A stretch of DNA of 64,000 bases from Hyperoodon ampullatus. Its lineage: Eukaryota; Chordata; Mammalia; Artiodactyla; Ziphiidae. A program made the translations under genes and the position numbers. This document shows positions 1 through 10,721 of this stretch, piece after piece (the stretch's first letter is position 1; every line of letters starts with the position of its first letter). Under the pieces are notes generated by a model. The model saw only the letters and a program-made list of their open reading frames with translations. It made no database searches and was not told the DNA's origin. Where the stretch lies: the NCBI GenBank assembly GCA_949752795.1, contig OX457058.1, positions 164,736,223 to 164,800,222 on the forward strand. The letters run 5' to 3'.

Positions 1-375
1 TAGTAGTTGTCTTATGTATTGAGGTGCTACTATGTTGGGTGCATATATATTTATAATTGTTATATCTTCTTCTTAGATTGATCCCTTCATCATTATGTAG
101 TGTCCTTCCTTGCCTCCTGTATCATTCTTTATTTTAAAGTCTATTTTATCTGATATGAGTATTGCTACTCCATGATTTCCATTTGCATGGAATATCTTTT
201 TCCATCCCCTCACTTTCAGTCTGTATGTGTTCCTAGGTCTGAAGTAGGTCTCTTGTAGACAGCATATAGATGGGTCTTGTTCTTGTATCCATTCAGCAAG
301 CCTGTGTCTTTTGGTTGGAGCATTTAATCCATTCACGTTTAAGGTAATTGTCTATGTGTATGTCCCTATGGCCAT
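1..375 (-). pseudogene. L1 ORF2 N-terminus (endonuclease domain), partial and nonsense-mutated
   Basis: ORF2p carries the endonuclease and reverse transcriptase that nick target DNA and prime on it. Only about the first 125 codons are in the window. The likely ATG is at 375-373, just after the ORF1 terminator. An in-frame TAG at 354-352 (codon 8) and a TAA at 75-73 break the frame, yet L1 sequence continues in the same frame to position 1. Seen in order: NVNGLNAPTKRHRLAEW, the catalytic-glutamate context CCLQETYF, then DITIINIYAPN. The rest of the endonuclease and all of the reverse transcriptase lie to the left. Confidence 0.9.
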
Positions 376-379
376 TTTC

Positions 380-1321
380 TTAATTGTTTCGGGTTTGTTT
401 TTGTAGGTCCTTTTCTTCTCTTGTGTTTCCCACTAAGAGAAGTTCCTTTCGCATTTGTTCTAGAGCTGGTTTGGTGGTGCTGAATTCTCTTAGCTTTTGC
501 TTGTCTGTAAAGCTTTTGATTTCTCCATCGAACCTGAATGAGATCCTTGCCGGGTAGAGTAACCTTGGTTGTAGGTTCTTCCCTTTCAGCACTTTAAGTA
601 TATCATTCCACTCCCTTCTGGTTTGTAGAGTTTCTGCTGAGAAATCAGCTGTTAACCTTATGGGAGTTCCCTTGTATGTCATTTGTCATTTTTCCCTTGC
701 TGCTTTCAAAAATTTTTCTTTGTCTTTAATTTTTGCCAGTTTGATAACTATGTGTCTAGGTGTGTTTCTCCTTGGGTTTATCCTGTATGGGACTCTGTGC
801 ATTTCCTGGACTTGGGTGGCTATTTCCTTTCCCATGTTAGGGAAGTTTTTGGCTATAATCTCTTCAAGTATTTTCTTGGGTCCTTTCTCTCTCTCTTCTC
901 CTTCTGGGACCCCTATAATGCGAATGTTGTTGCGTTTAATGTTGTCCCAGAGGTCTCTTAAGCTGTCTTCATTTCTTTTCATTCTTTTTTCTTTATTCTG
1001 TTTTGCAGCAGTGAATTCCACCATTCTGTTTTCCAGGTCACTTATCCGTTCTTCTGCCTCAGTTATTCTGCTATTGATTCCTTCTAGTGTAGTTTTCATT
1101 TCAGGTATTGTATTGTTCATCTCTGTTTATTTGTTCTTTAATTCTTCTGGGTCTTTGTTAAACATTTCTTGCTTCTTCTCAATCTTTGACTCCATTCTTT
1201 TTCCGAAGTCCTGGATCATCTTCACTATCATTATTCTGAATTCTTTTTCTGGAAGATTGCTTAGCTCCACTTCATTTAGTTGTTTTTCTGGGGTTTTAAC
1301 TTGTTCCTTCATCTGATACAT
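380..1321 (-). pseudogene. L1 ORF1 protein, nonsense-mutated
   Basis: ORF1p is the RNA-binding trimeric chaperone of the L1 ribonucleoprotein. The frame is continuous from 1321 down to its terminator at 380 (about 313 codons, close to the usual ORF1p size) but carries two in-frame stops: TAA at 1129-1127 and TGA at 688-686. The TGA fits a CGA to TGA change at a CpG. The N-terminal third is rich in E, K, Q and heptad-like (GINSRITEAEERISDLENRM), matching the coiled coil. The middle has the RNA-recognition region (RIIGVPEGEE), and the C-terminal domain includes IRLTADFSAETLQTRREW. No frameshift separates the three open pieces, so inactivation is by point mutation only. A start a few codons upstream of 1321 is possible. 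Confidence 0.9.
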
Positions 1322-1515
1322 AGCCCTCTGCCTTTTTAACTTGTCTATCTTTCTGTGAATGTGGGTTTTGTTCCACAGGCTGCTGGATTGTAGTTCTTCT
1401 TGCTTCTGCTGTCTGCCCTCTGGTGGATGAGGGTATCTCAGTCATGCTTATTTCTGCTACTATTCTTAGTAAAGAGTCTATGATGCCTGGAGAGACAGCC
1501 AGGACTAAAGTCTCC

Positions 1516-2486
1516 ATAATTCTTTATAACCAACTACTCTGATCACAGCAGATTGAACCAGGGTGGTCGCTGATTCAAAGACCACCATTGATAGTCTGGC
1601 CAATAATCTATAAAGAAGCCAGATGCAGCAGTTGGACTACATGGAGTAGGCAGTTGGGCTAGTAGGCGTAGTGTGAGTTGGATGATATGTTTGGTGCATG
1701 TCCAAAGCTCATTCCATGCTATTTTGAAAGATATAGGAAAAGAAATAAAAAAAGTTGAATATTCTGTTTATGTCTTTGGCTTCATTCACAGGATATAAAG
1801 AGAAAGAATAACAAAGAGAAAATAACAAGGACAGCATGCCCAAACTCCCTTGCTGGGCGTGTCTCCTGCTTGAAGAAACTGAACGAGGAACTGTATGGCA
1901 GAGAGTTCTTGAAGGATGTGTCATAGTCTGCAGCACTCTTGGTGACCTGAGCTGGGGAGGGGGAATGGGGAGTTGGGCCAGGGAGCTCTGGCCATCCAGA
2001 GATGGTGACTGGTGCAAAAGCCTTACCCACCTGGGCATTCAGTCCTGGAGGATAAGTGGCTGATCCCATCAATCCTTGGTATAGAGAAGACAATATTGTT
2101 GGTGGACAATAGCATAGGCAGAAATGTGTATATATAAAGAGAGCAAAATGTGGAAGCCACAGGCAGTAGAGGACATGTATAAGAAGATGTCATGTGGTAG
2201 AAAGAAACTGAGTAGAAATAGCTAGTGGCTGAGTGCAATAGGAGGGCAGAAGCATGAGAAGCAGTGACAAACAGTAACTGAGTGCCCACAATGATGGAAC
2301 AATAGCCTAGGGGCAATGGATTCAATACTGCTGAAGGGATAACCAGACACCAGGACATCTCAGGTGACCACTGAGATATCTGTTATTTTTCTGGCCTCTC
2401 CATCTATCCCAAAGACAAACACCCATTACTTGAGATAACATAAGAGTGTCTCTGTACTTGTCCCACATAAGAAACCACCTACTGTA
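1516..2486. other. Unassigned sequence between L1 and MIR
   Basis: No gene, RNA or repeat family that I can name. Open frames here are at most about 110 codons, overlap on both strands and look like chance. The stretch next to 1515 might still belong to the L1 5' UTR, which I cannot delimit by eye. Confidence 0.4.
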
Positions 2487-2745
2487 GTGATGGAAAGCAG
2501 GAGCACTAGAGCTAGACTGCCTGGGTTTGCACCCAAACTCCAGCACTCCCAAGCAATGTGACCTGGAGCAAGTTACCTGACCTCTCTGTGCCTCTGTTCC
2601 CTCACCTGTGGGGGATTTTATTATGGGTATATTATTATTACTTATCTTGTAGGCTTGTTATGGGGCTTAAATAAATTAATAATTGTAAAGTTCTTAGAGC
2701 AGCACTTGGCACATAGCAAGTGGTATATAATCACTTGTTGAATGA
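2487..2745 (+). mobile_element. MIR SINE, nearly full length
   Basis: An old tRNA-derived mammalian SINE. It shows the MIR order: a degenerate tRNA-like head (tagactgcctgggtttg), the core with gcaatgtgacctggagcaag and cctctctgtgcctctgttcc, then the L2-like 3' part ending in cttggcacatagcaag. It is strongly diverged, as expected for an element older than the placental radiation. Confidence 0.88.
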
Positions 2746-2889
2746 ATAACTTGTCAGAAGAGGAACTCCTCTACTCCCTAACACTCCCTTCCATGTGGAG
2801 GGACACTGATTAGTGTAACACTCCAGGCTGCTCCCCACCTCTTGACCACTCCTTTCCTCACTCAGGGTCTGAGGGGATGGAATGACTTA

Positions 2890-3340
2890 TCTGACTGGAG
2901 AGTACATCAGCTAGAATTGGGCTCAGCCTTAAGTGACAGGAAACTCAAAATAATAATGGCTTAAACAAGATAAAGGTCATCTCTCTCCCATAAAGTCTGA
3001 AGTAAGCAGTCCAGGCTTAGTATGATGTCTCCAGGGTCCCAGGCTAGTTGGTTTCCCATCCTCAAAATTCAGTTTCCATTTCATGGTCCAAAGGGACACA
3101 AGCTCCTTATTCTTGCCAGAAGGGAAGAGGAAAACTAGGGGGAGAAATGCAGATCCTCATTCATCCTAGAAACTGAGCACAACCTTCCTTTTACTCCCAT
3201 CCCCTTGAACAAAGTCACATGGCCACACCTAGTTGCAAGGGAGATTGGGGAATGTAATCTTTTTTCTGAGGAGCCACCAGGTCCCACTGAAAAATGGAGG
3301 TTGTATTACTGTAGGGGAAAGGGAGAAGAGATTTAGGGGA
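2890..3340 (-). mobile_element. Old LTR-like interspersed repeat, probably MaLR/MLT1 group
   Basis: Landmarks are an ataataatggcttaaac segment at the left, a tggtatgatgtctcc-like middle (partly decayed) and tcacatggccacacctagtt followed by gaatgtaatct at the right. On the minus strand this gives the familiar order of an old solo LTR. The same landmark order recurs at 26090-26480 and, in the other orientation, at 5775-6235. I am confident it is a dispersed repeat but not of the exact family name. Confidence 0.55.
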
Positions 3341-4095
3341 TAACTAGCAGACTCTGCCTTAGTGAGTTTGTAAGGAAAAACAGAAGGCTCAATTCATACA
3401 CTTGTTGGGGAAAAGACTCCTCCTCATCTAGCACGGCTGGGTGGATGTCTGCCTGATTCTAGGGTTCAGGATTAGAAAGTTGCCTTGGCCACCAATAGAA
3501 GCCATATTCTCCAATATCATTGTTACCACCACAGAGGTGATATATTTATCTTCACCTGCTGAACAACTTTGCCTTATTTTCAATTGTTTCAGAGCCCTGG
3601 TGGGGAAGAAGGGTGATAGTTTTATAGACCCTTCAGATTTCCAATATAACTTAATGAGGAAAAGACCTGCACAGAATGTGTCAACACACACGGGAGTCAC
3701 ATAGAATTCCATATGTTGTGGACCCATGGCATGGAGAGAATCCAGGGTGCATTTCTGGCTACATTTTAATTGCACTACTCCTAGATCCAAAATGTGTTTG
3801 GTGGCTAAATATGTCTGGATGTAATCTTTTAAAAAGCTCCAGTGAAAGCAATACCATTATACTTCCTCCATCCTGGGAAGGTTTTCTGTTGAGTGCGATC
3901 CAGAACTTTCATGTTAATTCTTCAGCAGAGTGGGGGTTTTTGGATCTAGACTGACTATTCTCTACCATGTACTGTTTTAACATTTAGAAAGTGGCCATTT
4001 TTAGCAAAAGCACATCGTGTGAATGTAGCATATTGGTGTGGAGGAGGGTTACATTTCAATTTGCTGTGTTAGAGAAGGAAGAAAATCACTGACTT
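3341..4095. other. Unassigned sequence
   Basis: No recognised gene or repeat. Two overlapping antisense frames of about 90-120 codons (3428-3790 minus, 3441-3704 plus) have no recognisable domain and are read as chance. Confidence 0.4.
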
Positions 4096-4099
4096 TTAG

Positions 4100-4215
4100 A
4101 TCTGGAAGGAAACTTAGAGAGCTTTGAGCCAACCCTACCTATTACAGATGAGAAAACTGAAGCCCAGAGAAGGAAAACAAAGCTGGCCACTCGAGCTAAT
4201 AAATTAGAGAATTGG
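4100..4215 (-). mobile_element. MIR-related SINE fragment
   Basis: The word acagatgagaaaactgaagc, followed by cagagaagg, is the reverse complement of the conserved MIR core. The left flank (ctggaaggaaacttagag) is a common companion of this core in ancient mammalian repeats. Boundaries are approximate. Confidence 0.65.
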
Positions 4216-4339
4216 ACAAGAGCCCAATAACTACCAGTTTAATATGTTTTCCAGAATACCATACCAGGCAAAACTCCCCTCCACTCTCTTCCACCCTGCA
4301 CTTTCCCTACAGTCAATACAATTAAGAAAGAAAGGAGGT

Positions 4340-4445
4340 GGGTTACTTAAATTAACTTCTCCATGCCTCAATTTCCCATCTGTATAATGAGATTCATAAT
4401 GCCTGAATCACAGGGCTATCCATAAAGATTAAGTTAGATAACTAT
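4340..4445 (+). mobile_element. MIR SINE 3' fragment
   Basis: Sense-strand MIR core (catgcctcaatttcccatct) followed by an aatgagattcataatgcctg-type segment and gattaagttagat. Truncated before the A/B-box head. Confidence 0.7.
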
Positions 4446-4526
4446 GCCAATACTCTAACACAAACAAAGTAAATGTACCTCAAACAGAATAAGGGCTCAC
4501 AAGGAGTTTTTATTAAAAGAGGACAC

Positions 4527-4738
4527 TGGGCTTCCCTGGTGGCGCAGTGGTTGAGAGTCTGCCTGCCGATGCAGGGGACACGGGTTCGTGCCCCGGTCCG
4601 GGAAGATCCCACATGCCGCGGAGTGGCTGGGCCCGTGAGCCATGGCCACTGAGACTGTGCGTCCGGAGCCTGTGCTCCACAACGGGAGAGGCCACAACAG
4701 TGAGAGGCCTGCGTACCGCAAAAAAAAAAAAAAAAAAT
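4527..4738 (+). mobile_element. CHR-type tRNA-Glu SINE, short form, with target-site duplication
   Basis: Complete short-form copy: A box tggcgcagtgg, B box gggttcgtgcc, body ending gcgtaccgc and a pure A tail of about 18. The flanking duplication gaggacac is present at 4519-4526 and 4739-4746, so the insertion is intact and was copied by L1 machinery. Many CpGs remain, suggesting a fairly recent insertion. Confidence 0.95.
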
Positions 4739-4849
4739 GAGGACACCATGTAAAAGGTTAAAATTTCTAAGCAAGAACCGATGTCATATAATCACTCTGT
4801 CACTTGTTCATTCATTCACTGATTCATTCAATCAAGAGTAAATACACAG

Positions 4850-5182
4850 GGGACTTCTCTGGTGGGGCAGTGATTAAGAATCTGCCTGCCAGTGCAGGGG
4901 ACACGGGTTCAAGCCATGGTCCAGGAAGATCCCACATGCCACGGAGCAACAAAGCCCGTGTGCCACAACTACTGAGCCTGCGCACTGCAACTACTGAGCC
5001 CACGTTCCACAACTACTGAAGCCCACATGCCTAGGGCCCACGCTCCGCAACAAGAGAAGCCACCACAATGAGAAGCCTGCGCACCACAATGAAGAGTAGC
5101 CCTCGCTCACCACAACTAGAGAAAGCCCGCCCATAGCAACAAAGACCCAATGTAGCCAAAAATAAATAATTTTTTTTAAAAA
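4850..5182 (+). mobile_element. CHR-type tRNA-Glu SINE, long form, with target-site duplication
   Basis: This copy keeps the extended 3' half (repeated cacaactactg motifs, then ctagagaaagcccg) that the short form lacks, and ends in an aataaataat-rich tail. A 16-base perfect duplication, aagagtaaatacacag, flanks it at 4834-4849 and 5183-5198. It is more diverged than the neighbouring short copy 110 bases upstream, consistent with an older subfamily. Confidence 0.95.
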
Positions 5183-5198
5183 AAGAGTAAATACACAG

Positions 5199-6440
5199 TT
5201 ATTATCTGCTCTGTGGCAAGCATTGCACTGAATTCTGGAGGTATAAAGGCGAATCTAATCCTGCTCATAGTGAGAAGAGGATATAAAAGACTACATAATA
5301 TATTAAGGGCAAAATGGAACAGGTAAGTTCAGGTATGAGGTGTAAAGAGTGACCAATGAATTCTCTTGATTAAGGCTGGGAGAGGAGAGATTAATAGAAA
5401 ATATTTCCTGAGGGAAGTGACTCCTGAGCTTGGTTTTCAAAGAAATAGCATGTGCAAAGGCACTGAGGCATGAAACACCATGTTATTCATGGAAAAATAA
5501 CAGAGTTCAATGTTAGAGAATAAGGTGCAAAGAAGACAGAAATAGGAGGTGAGGTGACAGGAACCAGAACATGAAGACTGCTCAGTCCATGCTGAGAACC
5601 AAGAGTTTACGTGCAGGCAGTGAAGAGTTTGTTGAACACTTTTGAGCAGAGAGAGGTGTGGCCAGATTGCTTTTGGTATGAGTTGAGGAAAAGGAGAAAT
5701 CTGACAAGGCAGGAAGCAGGAAAGCCAGTTAGGAGAGGACGTCAAGACTGCAATCTGTCCACCAATATCCATCCAATATCCATTCTCCCTTCCTACACAG
5801 GGATAAAATTTTTACCTGGACATAAGGCTGTCCAGAATGAAGATTATATTTCCCAGTTATCTCCTTGCAGTGAGGTGAGGCCATGTGACTAATCCTGTCC
5901 AATGGGATGTGAGTTTATATTACATGTGAAACTCTGGGTTCCTAGTTAAAGGAAAGGTTAAAAAAAAATCCTCTCATTTCTCATATCTCCCTTCTTTCTT
6001 CCTGGAATTCAGGGATGGTGGTGAGCCACCTTGGACCATGCAGATGAGAGCAGCACCTGAAGAAGGTGAAGTACCAAAATAGAAGGGATCTGAGCTCCTG
6101 CAGAGGAAGAGGCTCGAGACCAGCCTGGATTGTTATGTGACAGAGAAAATCACTTCTATCTTATGTTTTAAGCCACTGTTACTTTAGGTCTCCATCACAT
6201 GCAGTCAAACCTATATTGTAAAAATTCCATGAGATGCTGCTGCCTAGTTGAAAGAAGATGGTCTAAGTGGGGGCAGAGGGAATAGAACAGAGATAACAGA
6301 TTTGAGAGAAGCTGTTGGACTTCCTCAAAGGATGAAGGAGACATGAGAGAAAGAAGTGTCAATTGCTCTCCCCAGGTGCCTTTGCTTGAAGACTAGGTGG
6401 ATGGTGACACCATTTAAGAAGAAAGACAGGAGAAATTAAA
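5199..6440 (-). mobile_element. L2 LINE 3' region, interrupted by another repeat
   Basis: Pieces matching antisense L2 occur in order: about 5205-5260 (gcaagcattgcactgaattctgg type), 5400-5480 (gcatgtgcaaaggcactgag), 5590-5720 (agaggtgtggccagattg, ccagttaggag) and 6290-6430 (gactaggtggatggtgacacc). The order matches the L2 3' part read backwards. A different repeat (5775-6235) interrupts it. Strongly diverged; outer limits are approximate. Confidence 0.7.
5775..6235 (+). mobile_element. Old LTR-like repeat inserted into L2, probably MaLR/MLT1 group
   Basis: It contains gaggccatgtgactaatcct, ccaatgggatgtgag, a middle around ccaccttggaccatg, and the right-hand words cttctatcttatg and aagccactgttactttagg. 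This is the forward orientation of the repeat type seen at 2890-3340 and 26090-26480. The L2 landmarks on both sides make the nesting order clear; the family name is uncertain. Confidence 0.6.
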
Positions 6441-7414
6441 TTACTTCCAAACATCTTAAAGGACTTGGAAGTTTGCTGGAAAAGATCTTGGTTTTCAGTT
6501 CATTTGTTCATCCATTTAAAAACCCTGTACTGAACTTGTGCTAAGTAACAAATTATTTTTTTTAAGTTATACATTATCAACAGAGTCAGTTAAAAAAAAA
6601 AGATGGGTATCTCAACTGTAACATCAGTAAAGTACAGAACTCTCTAGACTAAGCACAGATGTGTTGGACCCTCCATGGTTTGAGCTATCAGCAGAAGGTC
6701 ATCTCTCACCTAGCGTGGTGTTACTCCAGGTTTGCACAGGCAGCGAGCCTGAAAAAGGGGAAGTGTGTGAGGCACGCTTTGAGCTGGAAGGTTTCATCAA
6801 AGCCCACTTGTTTGGAATTGAGGTGCTGTGAGAAGGAGAAAGTCCCTAAAGTGAGGATGATTCCACATAGCCACTCATTTAGTTGTGCCATAATCTCAAA
6901 TATCCTTAGGAAGTCCATTTTAAACTAAATTGTTGGAACAAAATAAAATATGTGTATGTACATTCCACACATTTTGAAACATAGCCCTGTTTAAATAATC
7001 TCTGCACATTTTGCAGCAGACTTTCTTTTTGTACTGTTTATCCTCTTACACAAGCAGTTTAAATAATCACCCCACGTGATATTCCGGACTTCCTGGGTAG
7101 AATAGGTTTTCTCATGTTGATTAAAAATTCAAAGGATATCTATAGATCAGGGAAGTCGTTTCACATTCGTGTTAACATCCATAAATGTTAGGCTCCCTCA
7201 AATATATCCTAAAATAGGTTTCTTAAACATAAAATATACAGGAAGGAAGATAAACAAATTTATTTATTCTGTCTTAATGGATTGTTGAGATCGTGTTCAT
7301 TCCTCCTATCTCTGTTGTCCTCAGAATGCTCTGTCAACCGTCAAATGAAAGTATTTCTCAACTAAGTCAGAAAAAGGGAAAGCGTTGGTTTAATTAACTG
7401 GCTTTCAGTGCAGT
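6441..7414. other. Unassigned sequence
   Basis: AT-rich, no gene and no repeat that I can name. Short homopolymer runs (T near 6553, A near 6590) are the only notable local structure. Confidence 0.4.
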
Positions 7415-7530
7415 TCTCCAGGTTATTTCTTGAATACCTGCTATGTGCCAGATCCTGTCCTAGGCCTATGGGGATGCAGAATTAAATAAAACTAAAATTA
7501 TTGCTCTGTTACAGATGCAAGCAAAAAGCC
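7415..7530 (-). mobile_element. L2 LINE 3'-end fragment
   Basis: The segment tgaatacctgctatgtgcca, then tgtcctaggcctatggggat, is the reverse complement of the usual L2 3' end. Only about 100 bases are recognisable. Confidence 0.65.
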
Positions 7531-7742
7531 CAGGGACCTAGAGGAAAAGATGAATTCCTTACGGTTAGAATCCAAACTCTTCCTAAATATTCCTACATTT
7601 GAGCTGAACTTCAGAAAGGAGGAAGAGCTGGACCTGCCAAGGAGGCATATTTGACATTCCAGGAGAGGGAACGAATTTCCATGGATGCTGGATGAACACT
7701 ACAGAGCCCAGTGGGAATGGGCTGTAGGCTGTACAGCAGGTA

Positions 7743-8129
7743 TGTTTATGGGCTGAATTGTGTCTCCCAAAATTCATATGTTGAAGTCCTAACTCCCAGT
7801 ACCTCAGAATATGACTGTATTTGGAGACAGGGTCTTTAAAGAGGCAATTAAGCTAAAATGAGGTCATTAGGGAGGGCTCTAATCCAATATATGACAGGTG
7901 TCCTTATAAGAGGAAATTTGGACACAGACACTCACAGAAAGAAGATCATGTGAAGACACAGGGAGAAGATGACCATCTACAAGCCCTGGAGAGGCCTCAG
8001 AAGAAACCAACCCTGCCAACACCTTGATCTCAAACTTCCAGCCTCCAGAATTGTGAGGAGATAAATTTCTGTTATTTAAGCGACTCAGTCTGTGGTACTT
8101 TGTGATGGCTGTGCTAGCAAACTAATACA
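7743..8129 (+). mobile_element. Solo MLT1-type LTR (ERVL-MaLR)
   Basis: A complete solo LTR of the non-coding MaLR group: starts TG with gctgaattgtgtctcccaaa, carries ggtcattagggagggctcta and gtccttataagagg, and ends with tgtggtactttgtgatggct and actaataca. A five-base duplication, aggta at 7738-7742 and aggtg at 8130-8134 (one mismatch), fits LTR integration. No internal viral coding sequence is present. Confidence 0.9.
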
Positions 8130-8194
8130 AGGTGTAACTCGTCAAAATTTGTAAAAGACCGTCAAATGCATCACCCTTAATCCTCACATTATCC

Positions 8195-8290
8195 TTGCAA
8201 CGTACACATTATTGTGCACATTTAAGGAAACAGGCTCACAGAGGACAAGTAACTCATCCAAGGACACACCTCTAAAAGTAACAGAAAAAA
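8195..8290 (-). mobile_element. MIR SINE fragment
   Basis: Antisense MIR core: aaggaaacaggctcacagag, then aagtaactcatccaaggaca. Only the central segment survives. Confidence 0.65.
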
Positions 8291-9115
8291 AATAGGTAGA
8301 GAAGTGGAATCACACTGCACATATTTCTATTTGCTCATTTTTACTTAGTGGTTTTATCCTGGACACTCCCCATATCACTAAAACTCTGAGCATGTCGATT
8401 TAGGTTTGCCTATCTCAGCTTTGAATAAGCTGCCAAAGGAATCTACATAAGATGAAAACATCTTGAAAACTATACTGGAAAAAACAAAAATGAATCATAA
8501 CCTATTAAAACTGATAAGGAATTTCATGATCACCCAAGAAAACCAAGCACCACAATAGATGAGAACATGGTTATGGCACATTGTGGAGAGTGGAAAGGCA
8601 GTCCTAGCCTATGTGAATGTTCTGGGGAGGACTTCCTCATCTTCCTGGACCCCAAGACCTATGAAGAGCTGAAGGTGGCTGATCCCTCCCTACCCCTGGA
8701 TCTGATAAAGCAAAGGGGGTGATGGTGTTAGTGCTCACCTCACAGTCTATGAGAAGAGGGAAAGAATGATTCACAGCAACACTCAGGGACATTAGCAATG
8801 AACTCTATGATTTGCAAGATAAAAATCAAGAGTTCTGTTCTTGCTTTTTGTCTAAAGATTATCCAATTCATTCTTTATAACCATTTTCAGAATGATGTGT
8901 GTGACCATTGCAAGACTGTATGTCTATCTCCAGTGAAATCCATTGAAGAACTGGGATCACTCAAGGAGAAAAAAAAGAAAACATTCATCACCTTCTAGAA
9001 TCTTACTATCTGGTTGAAGAAAACGTAACAAAATCTTTTTTAAAATTAGAAAGAAAAAAGACAGGAATATGTTTAAAGCAGCCTTCAAATTATTTTTTAA
9101 ATAGCCTAATAAGAA
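8291..9115. other. Unassigned sequence with one short protein-like frame
   Basis: No known repeat recognised. A frame of about 50 codons from an ATG at 8567 (or 8573) to TGA at 8720-8722 reads smoothly in its second half (EDFLIFLDPKTYEELK, then VADPSLPLDLIKQ), unlike typical chance frames. I do not recognise the family. It could be a fragment of a processed pseudogene or chance. Confidence 0.35.
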
Positions 9116-9119
9116 AGGT

Positions 9120-9755
9120 TAAGGAACCTCCACGCTGTTCTCCATAGTGACTGCACCAACTTACATTCCCACCAACAGTGCAAGACGGTTCCCTTTTCTC
9201 TACACCCTCTGCAGCATTTGTTGTTTGTAGATTTTCTGATGATAGCCACTCTAACTGGTGTGAGGTACTACCTCATTTCAGTTTTGATTTGCATTTCTCT
9301 AATAATTAGTGATGCTGAGCACCTTTTCATGTATCTCTTTGCCATCTGTATGCCTTCTTTGGAGAAATGTCTATTTAGGTTTTCTGCCCATTTTTTGCTT
9401 GGGTTTTTTTTTTTTTTTTTTTTTGATATTGAGCTTCATGAGCTGTTTGTATATTTTGGAGATTATCCCTTGTCAGTCTCTTTATTTGCAAATATTTTCT
9501 CCCATTCTGTGGGTTGTCCTTTTGTTTTGCTTATGGTTTCTTTTGCTGCACAAAAGCTTTTAAGTTTAATTAGGTCCCATTTGTTTATTTTTGTTTTTAT
9601 TTTCATTACTGTAGGAGGTGGATCAAAAAAGATATTGCTGCGATTTGTGTCAGAGAGTGTTCTGCCTATGTTTTCCTCTAAGAGTTTTATAGTATCTGGT
9701 CTTACATTTAGGTCTTTAACCCATTTTGAGTTCATTTTTTGTGTATGGTGTTAGA
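9120..9755 (-). mobile_element. L1 ORF2 segment, inverted 5' part of a twin-primed L1
   Basis: Minus-strand reading gives the C-terminal half of L1 ORF2p: [28 protein letters not shown] and [12 protein letters not shown], then a cysteine/tryptophan-rich stretch ending in WRF near 9120. A T-run at about 9406-9424 lies inside. At 9755/9756 the orientation switches, and the next L1 segment continues on the plus strand from the point in ORF2 where this one stops. That is the structure left by 5' inversion during insertion. Frames are broken; the piece is dead. Confidence 0.92.
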
Positions 9756-10430
9756 GAATAGAGTTACCATATGATCCAGCAATCCCACTCCTAGGCATAC
9801 ATCTGGAGAAAACCATAATTCAAAAAGACACATGCACCCCAGTGTTCATTGCAGCACTATTTACAGTAGCCAGGCATGGAAGCAACCTAAATATCCATTG
9901 ACAGATGAGCGGATAAAGAAGATGTGATACATATATACAATGGAATATTACTCAGCCATAAAAAAGAACAAAATAATATCATTTGCAGCGACATGGATGG
10001 ACATAGAGATTGTCATACTGAGTGAAGTAAGTCAGATGGAGAAAGACAAATATCATATGATATAGCTTATATGTGGAACCTAAAAAAAATGGTACAAATG
10101 TCTTTACAAAACAGAAATAGAGTCACAGAGGTAGAAAACAAACGTATGGTTACCAAGGAGGAAAGCAGCAAGGGGGGTGGGTGGATGGAGAGATAAATTG
10201 GGAGATCGGGATTGACATATACACACCACTACATACAAAATAGATAACCAATAAGGACCTAGCGTATAGACTAGGGGACTCTACTCAAACTCTGTAATGA
10301 CCTACATGGGAAAAGAATCTAAAAAAGAGTGGATATAAGTATATGTATAACTGATTCACTTTGTTGTACAACAGAAACTAACACAACATTGTAAGTCAAC
10401 TGTACTCCAATGAAAATTAATAAAAAAAGA
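9756..10430 (+). mobile_element. L1 3' end, forward part of a twin-primed L1
   Basis: Starts in the ORF2 C-terminus (words equivalent to TIWSSNPTP and [10 protein letters not shown] in shifted frames) and runs through the 3' UTR to attaataaaaaaag near 10430. It contains the typical L1 3' words acatggatggacatagag and gtgaagtaagtcagatgg. It follows directly after the inverted 9120-9755 segment in L1 coordinates. I could not find a convincing target-site duplication across the pair. Confidence 0.92.
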
Positions 10431-10721
10431 ATGTGTGAAAATGCTTTGTAAATTTTGAAGCATCATAACAGGTTAAGGAGTTCTTATTACTGTTCATTGA
10501 ACAAATACTGAGCTTTTTCCTGTATGTCAGGCACCATTTTGTGGTTATTCATAATAAATGCATACAAGTTAGCATGGTGGAGTTCAAATTGAGTTAGTAG
10601 TTGCCTGAAAGAACTAGACTAAAGGAACAATTTAAAAGGGTTGAGGGTTTCCTCTCTTAACACTGCCATAAATATTTTGGATACCATCATGGCTCAAAGG
10701 CATAATATACAAGGCAAAATT

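Larger units (their letters stand above)
1..1515 (-). mobile_element. LINE-1 element, 5' portion, running off the left edge
   Basis: Read on the minus strand this is the front of an L1: a 5' UTR piece (about 1515-1322), ORF1, a spacer of only about 4 bases, then the beginning of ORF2, which continues past position 1. The ORF2 reading contains the L1 endonuclease-type words CCLQET and INIYAPN; ORF1 has the coiled-coil then RNA-binding layout of L1 ORF1p. Several in-frame stops show that this copy is dead. The 5' boundary near 1515 is approximate, because I do not recognise the sequence to its right. The 3' end lies outside the window, so length and target-site duplication cannot be judged. Confidence 0.93.

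Noticed and set aside
660..1316. 218-codon plus-strand frame, hydrophobic
   Set aside because: It is the antisense of L1 ORF1 on the opposite strand; hydrophobic residues result from the reverse complement of Lys/Glu codons.
4531..4602. tRNA gene in the SINE heads
   Set aside because: A and B boxes are present, but the acceptor stem and cloverleaf are decayed; they are SINE promoters, not functional tRNAs.
4442..4774. Open frames over SINEs (also near 11000-11470, 19500-19780, 23490-23950, 32500-32920, 33650-33955, 40645-41034, 42180-42550, 46000-46320, 48800-49110, 50220-50620)
   Set aside because: They are translations of the SINE body plus its poly-A or poly-T tail, recur almost unchanged at every copy, and have no independent coding support.
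9218..9754. 178-codon plus-strand frame resembling a multi-pass membrane protein
   Set aside because: It is antisense to L1 ORF2, and its Phe/Leu-rich stretch includes a T-run.
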